Positions 54,163 through 64,000 of a stretch of 64,000 nucleotides of DNA are shown here, piece by piece (the stretch's first letter is position 1; each line of letters opens with the position of its first letter). Position numbers and translations under genes: made by a program. The notes beneath the pieces were generated by a model. The model worked only from the letters and a program-made list of their open reading frames with translations. It ran no database searches and was not told the DNA's origin. This DNA comes from Asterias rubens (lineage: Eukaryota; Echinodermata; Asteroidea; Forcipulatida; Asteriidae): NCBI RefSeq assembly GCF_902459465.1, contig NW_022985705.1, positions 186,001 through 250,000 on the forward strand, in the 5' to 3' direction.

Positions 54163-57100
54163 CCGCATTAGAAAATTCACTGACTACTGCCCCATCGGCG
54201 TTCCATAGAAGACTCAAGCACACGGCACATTTTCTGTCTAGTCTCGATGCATGAGCTGCTTCGCTATCCTCTGCGGACTGATTGTGATGCGCATCAATGT
54301 CTTTCTCTGACTCGGGGGTATCGTCTTCACCTGTGATTAAAGGTAGTTATCAAGGTTCACATTGTAAAGCCAATCGCACACAATGCTTGTCACCCTCCTT
54401 GTTTAAACCCTGCCATTTCCAATTATAATAGGGAGCACCAACATGAGTGCTGATACACCTACAGGCACCCCAACCTCTTAAAACTTCCTGATAAGAATAT
54501 TGATCATGACCCCGATTCCTAGACCAGTGTGGCTTGATTTGTTTCAGATACCGGGTCAGTTTGATCCGGTTTCTGTGGCAAACTGATCCAGAAACGGATC
54601 AAACTTTTTAATACTATTGATTTATCATGTAAACTTGTACATATATTTTTGATGTAATTTTATTGTTAACCAAATGCCATGAGTCTATGACTTTTTATTT
54701 GGTCTTGTATTTTTATATGAAAATAAACCAATATTGAATTGAATTGAATTGAAAACTGGTGCGAAATTCGAAACAAATTCACAATTTTTTAAACTAGTTT
54801 CCTGGTCAGCCTGACCCCAAAGTAGTTCTGGGATCTCAATCCGGGTAAATTTTTACATTAGAGCTGGAGTATGGTGTGCGATACATCATGTCGGACAAAA
54901 TGTCCATGCATAGTAGGCCTACATGAACCATTATGACCGACATGTCTTGTCGTACCAATGTCGTGCACGTGACCTATTAATGTCTGACACACCCTGTCCG
55001 GTACATCATGCCAGACATATGGGCCCAGAAACTATGACCCATTACGATCGACTAAATGAGTCCAACAAATATTGTCGTACAAAGTGACCCTTGTCGTGCA
55101 CGTGACCCATTTTGTCCAACCCAATGAGTCCGATACCGCATAATGTCCGACAAATAGTACACCACGTGACACATTATGGACTTAATGTGTCCGAATAATT
55201 GTGTGGTACATAATAACCTATATGTCGTGTAAGTAAACCATTGTCGGACATAATTCCACTTAATTAGTGCATGACCCTATATGACCGACACATTGTGTCC
55301 GACATGTCTTGTCGTACATTGACCAGTCGTACACATACACCATTATAATTAACGCATTTTGTCTATACAGCTTGATAGACATGGTCCATGTACTAATGAC
55401 ACATTATGATCGACTAATTTGTGTTCGACAAATCTTAGCAACGGTCAGTGCCGGTGCATCCCATAACATAAATCTATGGTTCTTACCTTCAAATATACAC
55501 TCAATGCCTTCACGTTTTTGACGACAAAGCAGGCATCGTCTATTTGCCTGTATCGTGGTACACTCTAAAAATTAATTAGTCAATTTGACTAAAAAAAAAT
55601 AGTCCAGCGTCATGTCTGACACGACTAATTTTAAGTAGTCAAAAGTCTGAGCATGACTAAGGATTTAGTCAGAAATGTGACTAGTTTACATTAGTCCAGT
55701 GACTTGACTAAAAAGATGTCTCATACGACTAATGTTTAGTCCATCAACATTTTGGCTTAGTCCAGCGACTTTTTAGATTAGTCCAGCGACTTTTAATCTT
55801 GGTCCAGTACTTCACTTTAGGTCGTTCGTTGATTTGACTAATGGCATTAGTCAAAGCAACAATTTAAATCTTGACTAGTTGGCATCAGTCAGGAATGTCT
55901 TCCCACGTTCTTTTGATGTACCTGGACATTGTGTATTGTTGCATCATCAAACAAAAAATGGAAAATTGTTCATCCAAAAACAAAATCATTTTCTAAACTG
56001 TTTTCCATGAAAGAAACCATTTAGAATTTAAGATGGATTATAAATTAAAATCTTACTAGAAAGTATACTTCGACAACTTTATACATTCTGAAAATTCTTT
56101 AATTCAAATTTAATCTCAACAAGGCATAACTAATACAATGGTGACTCAAAGTTCATTGAACTCCACACAATTTATAAATAAATAATGTGATAAAATTGCT
56201 TGTTTAAAATTAGCACACTCATTTACCCTTTACTTTCTCAAAAGAGGGTTCTTGAACCCCTACAGTTTCCCTTCAATTTTATTTATCTGCTAAAAATTCC
56301 TTCAAATATACAAGATGACATTTAAAAAAAAAGTACCAACAGAGGGTTTTTGCCCAATGTTTACGACTGTATATATTTTCTCCATATTTGTCATTATATT
56401 TTTGTCCAAATGACATTACATTTGGCAGATCTGGGGTTGTTATAATCAAGAACATCATTGTTTTTAACTGGGGGTCACCGTGGCCAGGTACAACTGCTAC
56501 TTTTTGAGAAAAAGCTCCATTGACACTAATTTAAATTTACATCCCTACATCTTTTATGCAAACATTTCAGTCTATTCAAAATGCATTTTTTTCTTAACAC
56601 AAATGATGCCCAATGATGTAAGAATTATGATGTTCAAACTGAGATTATCAAATTGCTATAAGAGATAATGACATCCTGAATCACACGTGTTGTAAAAACA
56701 TGGATATAATGCCTCTGTTCACAACAATATTCAAGGAAAACTATTTACTTTCCTATGTTTCAGGTTACCCCCCCTCCCTATTTAAGAAGAAAACTTCCAA
56801 CGAACACTGGAATAATACAACAACTGTCAAGTCAATATTTTGCCAGAGGCCCATCCACTATTCCAAAGGCACCCTGTCAAAACTATTTGAAGTGAATTGT
56901 CACAAGTAAGATTTAATTCTTAGGGTAAAGGTACGATACAGGATTGGCTTTTGGTTGGATGCATTCAATTCAATTACATCTTAAAACAAACTTGTGATTT
57001 GTATCAAAATCGTTATTAATGTTATAGAGAAATCAATGAACAATGGTTATTTTGTACACATATGGTCAATTTGGGTTGTTAACAAACAAAATCAGATGTT

Positions 57101-60100
57101 GTTTGTTTTTAGATTATCAGGTAGTTTTTTCGAATATGCCCTTATTTCAGGGGGAAACATTTCACAGTCCTAGTACTAACTTCATAACCATTAAGCTTTC
57201 AAACAGAAATTCAACAATTAAAGTATTTGAGTGATCCTTATCAATCCTGTAATGTACCTTTAAGAAGAATATTCAGTTTATCTTAACAAGACATAATGCT
57301 TTGATCAAGAGGAACATGCTAATTAAGTGAAATGCAGTTTAACTTGGTTTATTTTAGTAAGACACAATACTTTGAGAGGAACATACTAAGTCAAATGCAG
57401 TAAAACTTGTTCATAGTAAGACATAATGCGTTTATCAAGAGGAAAAATACTGATGAGTCAAATGCAGCTTAACTTGGTTTACTTTAGTATAAACACACAA
57501 TGATCTGATCGAGGGGAACATACTGAGTCAAATGCAGTATATGTACATGTAACTTGTTTATCTAGTAAGACACAATGCTTTGATCAAGAGGAACTACTGA
57601 GTCAAATGCAGTTACTTGGTTTATGTTAGTAACACATTGCTTTAACCAAGAAAAATGGTCACAGTCAAATGTACCTATTAAGTTTGTCCAGGCAAGATAT
57701 AACACTGCGGTCGAGAGGAATATTGTCTTGGATGTTCAGGACAATTTTCTGGAAAAAAGACAAAGTTTTCCTGAGGCATGTGGGATAAGCCAAATTGAAA
57801 ACATAAAAGCTGGCTAAATACACTTTCACCGATGTCAGGAGACAAGTGGAGCTGCTGACAGCCAACCCATCAATGATCACGTCAAATGAAGTGCAGTCCT
57901 CAAGTCTGTTGTCATTACCCTCAATGACAGGCCAAGCTGTCCCCTGTATATGAAAAAATAAATACTTTTAATTAGGGAATAACAGTGTGTTAATTAGGGA
58001 ATAACAGTGTGAGGACCTGGTCTTCACTGTGTGGTAATGACCGGGTTGGTGGCTGGCTGTTGTTAATGGACCAAGCCAAAAGCGATTTTCATTAACAGCG
58101 GCCATGGTCATTACTACCCAGTGAAGACCAGGTCCTCACACTGTTGTTCCCATGAATTAATACCTTTACTGTGAATTTTCACTTGTTCCACAGAACTTGT
58201 CTTTACATCACATTTTAATACACCCCAACGTGACCACTCTTCGACCAATCACAGTGCATATACTCTCTCTGAGGAGTTTATTAATTCAAAACAACACAAA
58301 TTGGCCATTGGTATGTTGCAGATGCAATTTCAAAAACCCTCATCAGTTTATGAGTATATAAAATGAGACTGCCTCATGCATAGTGTAGGATAAATGGTGG
58401 TCCAAGGTCCAAATAATGTATTCTTCACTTTTGTTTGTTCAGCCAAAAGTGAATTGTAACCGAAGGTGAATTTGAGAGTTTGTATATCAGTCATTCAAAA
58501 ATTATCAATGTCTTTCTTTTCTTGAGTTCAAGTCTTTGTCTTGCGTTTGAGTTGAGTCCAAGTTAAGTCCATGAAGTTGAGTGTTAATTCAACCCAACAT
58601 GTGACAAATTAATACAAGTTATAATTCAAGTCATGAGTAAGTCAATTAAGAGTTTTGGATTTGATCATTCATTCATAAATATCCCAGACAGTTTCGCTAT
58701 TCCCAATGGAGAGCATGTCACATGGGGGTGTTTTTATGTCTGAGCTGGACTTGTTTAAGACCGGTTGGCTAACGCGTGTTAAGCACTCATAGCCACACGC
58801 CTACCTTAATGACGCAATGCTGACATAAACCATGCCCATTCAAACTTGGCCCTTTATTGCATGGACATGACCCTGCCAGTCTTAAAGGGTCATTTAAGAC
58901 CTCACTACCACTCTTTTATTCCCTTATTTAAAAAGCAGAGATGCATCACAAAAACAAGAAACAGAGATGCACTCAATTGTTTAAGTCTACTGGTTAATTA
59001 TACTGTGTGGAATATGCGCATGCTTATTCAACCAATAGACCATGTTCTTTTGAGTGTTATTGTTTCTTGTTACGGCTGCAGTGTGAGCAACCCTTTACTT
59101 ACCCCATCTTCATCACCCAGAATCAACATATTGCAGATTTTTTCTTTTAGTGTACATGGGATGCCAAGGATGGCAGCAATACTGATAGCTTCTGTAAAAA
59201 ATGCAGAAAAACATACTTATTTTAAAGAATGTTATTCTAGAATGTTAAAGGACTTCCTCGTCTCTGGCTTGGTCCTTCATCACCTTGTCACATGACTGCT
59301 TTTAAAGGACTTTGAAAAAAAAATTGATAATTAAAATTGTATGTCATAATTTTTTGACATATTGTTAAGTTTGACATATTGTTCAGTTTTTTTCTAGAAA
59401 TATTGTTAACAATGAGATAAAAATTATGCCTTTTGAAAAATGCATTTTGCTAATCAAGGTCAAAGGTAATATTTTTACACATGTACATTATTATACATGC
59501 ACATAATAAGCACACGCATATGTACATACTTTTTAAGTTTTCATCCTTAACCGCCATTGTTCAAATAATCATAATTCAAACTGTGCGCGTGCCCATCCCA
59601 ACCTTTTCTAGAAATATTGCTAATGTACATCTTAAGCTAACATTGAGATAAAAATTATACATATAAAAAAAATGACCTTGCTAATCAAGGTCAAATGTAA
59701 TTTTTTTGCGTAATTAATGTTTTTGTGGTACATAATATAATGTTGATTTAGTTTTTATGAAATCTGGGACATATTAAGAGCTTTAAACTGGTGTAAAAAT
59801 TATCACTGTAGGCCCCTAGGTGTTTTATTTTTAGAGATGGTTATCAAACATGACAATAGGTCATTCCGTGTCAATTCAACACGCTTTTGGACTTGACCAA
59901 CACAGATTGAAACGTTACTTGGTGTGCTGAATGGACTTATTGAGAAACCACCAGAACAGACATTTTATGTCATTCAGATAATTACTTTTTGAGATACAGC
60001 TTAACAAACTTTTGACTAATTAGCTTGACCCTCTATGTTTGGACAACCATATCTCCAAAAGTAAAGCACCCACATAAATAAATTTTCCACTATTTTAAAG

Positions 60101-61112
60101 CTCTTGACATGGCCTTCATTTAATAAAATAAGGAGAAAAAATTCCACGTAGCACAACAAAATTACGCACAAATGTGACATTTGCCCTTGATTGCGAAAAT
60201 GTATATTTTTCAAAATGCGTAATTTTTCATTGTTAGCTCATGATATAAGCAACATTTTCAGAAAAATTTAGGATGGGCACTCTTACAGTTTTGGAGTTAT
60301 GATAATATGAACACAGGCTATAAAGGTTAAAACTTTAAATGAATGTACATATGCAGGTGTACATACATGTATACAGCTGTACATGTACATCATGTACACG
60401 TACATCATGTACACGTACATCATGTACACGTGTATACAGTAGGCCTATAATAGTTAGTACTGTAACTTTAAAAACATGTCCCATGACATGACTCATGTGC
60501 AGTGGCCATAATTAGAAGGGGTGGGGGCAGGGCGGCCTCCACCCCCTCCTCCTCCCCCCCCCCCCCCCAACCCTCATTGAAATCATAAAAAATGTTTTTT
60601 TTTAAAATGTGTAAATCAAGTAACATATTAAATGGCTTGCACTTCTTGGGCCCCAAAAGTAAAATCTTTGCCCCCACATGCCCCCCCCCCCCACCCCCAA
60701 AAAAATTGTGCGTAATTTGTTTAAATGCTAAGTGGAATTTTTTCTCCGTCAAGAGCTTTAAATAGTGGAAAGTGTTATGTGGGTGCTTTACTTTTGGAGA
60801 TATGGTTGTCCAACATAGAGGGTCAAGCTAATTAGTCAAAAGTTTGTTAACCTGTATCTCAAAAAGTAATTATCTGAATGACATAAAAATTCAGTTCTGG
60901 GGGTTTCTCAGTAAGTCAAATCAGCACACCAAATTTTGTGTCGATCCGTGAAGGTCAGGTCCAAAAGCCTGGTTGAACTGACATGGAATGACCCATAAGC
61001 CAAATTCAAATCTTGGCGGTTTACAGAATAACAAAAATTAGAAACTACCTTGCCTTCCAAGACATGCTGCTGATGATGAAATGGGTTTCCTCACAGGACA
61101 AAGCTGCTCAGA
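54163..61112 (-). CDS. 5' exon chain of the receptor-like gene, second copy
   Basis: Mirror exons are 61049-61112, 59103-59191, 57830-57943, 57675-57748, 55487-55562 and 54163-54330. The 61049 exon has one more base than the left copy (GTGAGGAAACCC), which gives an open frame from its acceptor through the junction with the next exon. The 55487 exon has one base fewer than the left copy (AAATAGACG versus AAATAGGACG), which breaks the frame. Each arm thus repairs the other. Product unrecognised. Confidence 0.45.
59297..60545. mobile_element. ~1.2 kb segment present only in the right arm
   Basis: The arms agree up to GTCACATGACTG (59285-59296) and again from the C-rich tract near 60545. Between them the right arm has about 1.25 kb where the left has about 50 bases. 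The segment includes two ~95-bp direct repeats (TTCTAGAAATATTG...GCTAATCAAGGTCAAA at about 59391 and 59609) and one end of the inverted-repeat element. It also has a tandem of CATCATGTACACGTA units (about 60376-60432). Confidence 0.85.
59860..60995. mobile_element. Complete TCATTCC(A/G)TGTCA element with ~270-bp inverted ends
   Basis: GGTCATTCCGTGTCAATTCA at 59860 is inverted at 60995 (TTGAACTGACATGGAATGACC). Homology extends through CATATCTCCAAAAGTAAAGC and TTTTTGAGATACAG on both sides. The interior is A/T-rich with poly-C and poly-G tracts and no transposase. The left arm keeps only the distal half (10199-10640). Confidence 0.8.
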
Positions 61113-62131
61113 CTACAACGGAAAATATAGCAAAACCTACAACTTTACTATTAAATAAAAGTATTCAAAATAACAGAAAACTTAAATGAAAACATCTTAT
61201 CTATTTAAATGCAGACAGGATGGATTTAAAAAGACAATGTTTGAAAGATGTATTGTCCCGCATTTGAGTTACAGGTGCTGTGTTATATTTAGACATCTTG
61301 CATGGCAACCAATCAGACATACAATAAGCAAGCTCAGCTTTAACAAAACAAAAGAGCTCACAGTTCTGATGGTATTATTTTTTGCATAAAACAATCCCCA
61401 CTCAGTGGAGATGGTTGTCAAAATATTTTCTTCCAAGTTCTGTGAAGTCTGTGGCTTATAATTGTGCTAAAAAGGAACAAATATTCAGTGTGGTGTGAGT
61501 ATAGATGATGCCTTAAATTTTGTTTGCCCTACAACCGATGTGATAAGCACTGTATATATTCAGTGCTTTCGAGTCTTGCGGATAAAAATTCCACAGGCAA
61601 CATGGTCCCAATTTCATAAAAGATGTAAGCAGCAGTTCCCTCAGCAGAATTTCTATTTCATAAAGCTGTTTATCGTAAGCAAGGGTAAATGCTGGCTAAC
61701 CCGCTGTTAGCACATGAGTGACGTAACAATGCAAATCCATGGTGAACGTGCATGCGCGCTGCGAAATTTTCTGCTAACTTGAGAAATCATGGTGAATGAA
61801 ATACGTTTACATATGTATGCTTGAGCACATTTTTCTGCAACAGTAAGCACAAAAATGTGCTTACGGTAAACAGCTTTATGAAATTGGGCCCTTGTCAGGA
61901 TTCGAACCTATGACTCCTGCGTGACTACAGCAGATGTCTAGACCACCAAGCCTGGTACCCACTGCAAATAATACTGGATCCGCCTTGCTCAGTGGTCTAG
62001 TGGTTAAGTTGTGGGTTCGAAACCCACCTGAGTTGCCTGTGGAACTTTTTCCCAGGACTTGAAAGCTCCTGAGTATACAGTGCTTATCAAATCGGTGTAG
62101 GGCAAGACATTTGTTTTACTCATTTCCCATG

Positions 62132-62631
62132 NNNNNNNNNNNNNNNNNNNNNNNNNNNNNNNNNNNNNNNNNNNNNNNNNNNNNNNNNNNNNNNNNNNNN
62201 NNNNNNNNNNNNNNNNNNNNNNNNNNNNNNNNNNNNNNNNNNNNNNNNNNNNNNNNNNNNNNNNNNNNNNNNNNNNNNNNNNNNNNNNNNNNNNNNNNNN
62301 NNNNNNNNNNNNNNNNNNNNNNNNNNNNNNNNNNNNNNNNNNNNNNNNNNNNNNNNNNNNNNNNNNNNNNNNNNNNNNNNNNNNNNNNNNNNNNNNNNNN
62401 NNNNNNNNNNNNNNNNNNNNNNNNNNNNNNNNNNNNNNNNNNNNNNNNNNNNNNNNNNNNNNNNNNNNNNNNNNNNNNNNNNNNNNNNNNNNNNNNNNNN
62501 NNNNNNNNNNNNNNNNNNNNNNNNNNNNNNNNNNNNNNNNNNNNNNNNNNNNNNNNNNNNNNNNNNNNNNNNNNNNNNNNNNNNNNNNNNNNNNNNNNNN
62601 NNNNNNNNNNNNNNNNNNNNNNNNNNNNNNN
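62132..62631. other. Assembly gap (500 N)
   Basis: The left flank matches left-arm 9053, just outside the long fold-back element (8519-9038). The right flank matches nothing recognised in the left part of the window. The gap length is nominal. Confidence 0.98.
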
Positions 62632-63424
62632 ACTGATAAAATGAAACTTCGCCTGCCGGCACCTTGGGTTTCTTTCTATCTCCCTTCACGTCTTGTGTCC
62701 ACACAGTCGTCCTCTCTTCTTCGGGGGGCTTCGGGCACAGCGATACACGAAGTCGGTACTGGCTGTAAATTCTGTTTTAGATTATAACGATTGTGGGTTA
62801 TTTGAATGAGAGGGACCCGCGGCATCGTGCTCATGAAACTCATTGCAAAAACCTTTTGTGTAGAGTTCCGTGAACAAACATTACCTGTCAGTATTAATGC
62901 GGACTTGAATGTGTCTTCCCGTTCAATAAAGGTGCTGAGTCTATGTTTATGTTGGAGATGATGGTTGACGAAAAGAAGTAGGTTCATGCCATGCCATTTT
63001 AAAGGGACGTGAATGGGGTAATGTCTAGTCGTGAGTCTGCCACTTTTTGGAGGCAGCTTGTAAAAATTTGGGCGAGCGTAAAGCGCACGCGTTGCCTAAA
63101 ATGCAACACTGCACAGTCACACTTTCATTTGTTTTATGTAGCATCTGTTGTAGATCTTTTCTCAATTGATTGGAGAATAAAACTTTATGACCGTATCCGA
63201 ACTGGCGGCTACGGCTTCGACTATTGCTAAAGGGTGTTGCTAAGGATGTCATTATAATTCAACGCAAGATGACGCAGCTATCCAGCCGAAGCTGTAGCTA
63301 CTGTGGCCTAAGACTATATTGACCCCTTGCACCATTACGTCACACGTGGCTATACTACTGTCTACCAGGTTAACCACTTTGGGAGTCACTGATTGTACGT
63401 AAAAATTACGGTTGTCGCTATCAC
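62632..63424. other. Unique flank after second gap
   Basis: No gene is certain. A minus-strand open stretch ending at CTGACAG followed by GTAATG (about 62878-62990, reading STFIEREDTFKSALILTG) could be an exon, with low confidence. Short frames at 63009-63252 on both strands have no protein-like features. The sequence is not a mirror of 1-9052. Confidence 0.3.
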
Positions 63425-63850
63425 TGAAAACCTTGGGTCAGTTTTGAACTAGTTCCGGGCCCTAGGAGTCTGACCCAGTTCTGGATCAGTGCGACTCGTA
63501 ATCTGTGTCAAAATGACCCAGAAATTGGTCAAGCGACCATGAACCCAGAAATCAATTTTCAACCGGAAGCTTTACAAAAACAAATGTGCCAACACACTCG
63601 AAGTTACAATATTGATACATATCCGCGTTTCCAGTGATGGGGCTGACCCATTCCTGGTTAGGGTCAAGCTAAACAAGAAACTGGTTAAAAGGTGGGACTT
63701 GGGCCCGGATTCTGCTGTACAGCTTAACCCATTTATGGGTCAATTGACAAAGATTCTGGGTCATACTGGCCCAGAAATTGGTCAGGCCCAATGGGAACCG
63801 GTTACATTGGTGATGATATCAGATGAAGATTTGGGTCAACACAGCCCTAT
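63425..63850. repeat. Word-repeat element, GGGTCA/TGACCC type
   Basis: GGGTCA, TGACCC and CTGGTCA words recur about every 15-30 bases in both orientations, with spacers such as CCAGAAATTGGTCA repeated. It is related in word choice to 15126-15480 and in architecture to the GACTAA elements. Confidence 0.65.
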
Positions 63851-64000
63851 ACAGTCTCCTATCTACTCCCTCTTAAGTCAACACAGTCACACACCTTTGG
63901 GTGACAGCAGTTTTAAGACAATATACGGGATCAGTAAAATACTTGAGAATATTGGTTTCAATATGAAAGCTCACTTATCACATTATAGTTCGAAGGCCCC

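Noticed and set aside
62111-62704. Open frames across 62132-62631
   Set aside because: They also consist of N gap with a few real codons at each end.

Overview
The window is animal nuclear DNA: split genes with GT-AG introns, tRNA-derived SINEs, LINE remnants, many fold-back DNA elements and two 500-N gaps. Gene content (cytoplasmic poly(A)-binding protein, a STRA6-like retinol transporter, a 7TM gustatory-receptor-like protein) and the dense short inverted-repeat elements suggest a marine invertebrate deuterostome, most likely an echinoderm. The species is inferred, not proven.

Layout. (1) 1-9052 occurs once and carries five exons of a STRA6-like gene (+), minisatellites, SINEs and fold-back elements. 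(2) 9053-38819 is the left arm of a very large inverted repeat. It holds a multi-exon gene (+) whose last exon encodes a 7TM gustatory-receptor-like protein, a LINE fragment, a small membrane-protein exon, and a complete PABPC gene (+). Inside PABPC a ~4.65 kb block (24760-29409) is repeated in tandem (29410-34063), doubling four exons in frame. (3) The sequence turns around at 38820-38842, in the PABPC 3' UTR. (4) 38843-62131 is the reverse complement of the left arm, with SNPs, microsatellite changes, small indels and one ~1.2 kb structural difference. A 500-N gap (46133-46632) replaces the 5' part of the second PABPC copy. (5) After a second 500-N gap, 62632-64000 is not a mirror of the left side.

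Interpretation. The arms differ as two alleles would, so the palindrome is most likely two haplotypes joined head to head by the assembler. A real inverted duplication cannot be excluded from sequence alone. Coding exons carry small frame-breaking indels in one arm or the other, and the sister arm is intact each time, which fits residual consensus errors. Most intergenic and intronic DNA is made of short inverted-repeat elements, several with TTAA at both ends, and of elements built from reiterated short words.

The genes look functionally unrelated: mRNA poly(A) binding and translation, retinoid transport, and a putative chemoreceptor. No operon-like or defence-like system is visible. The most unusual items are the palindrome with its nested in-frame exon duplication, the receptor-like gene with its unrecognised Cys-containing 5' exons, an exon-derived minisatellite, the word-repeat elements, and a 124-bp-arm hairpin flanked by a 14-bp target-site duplication.
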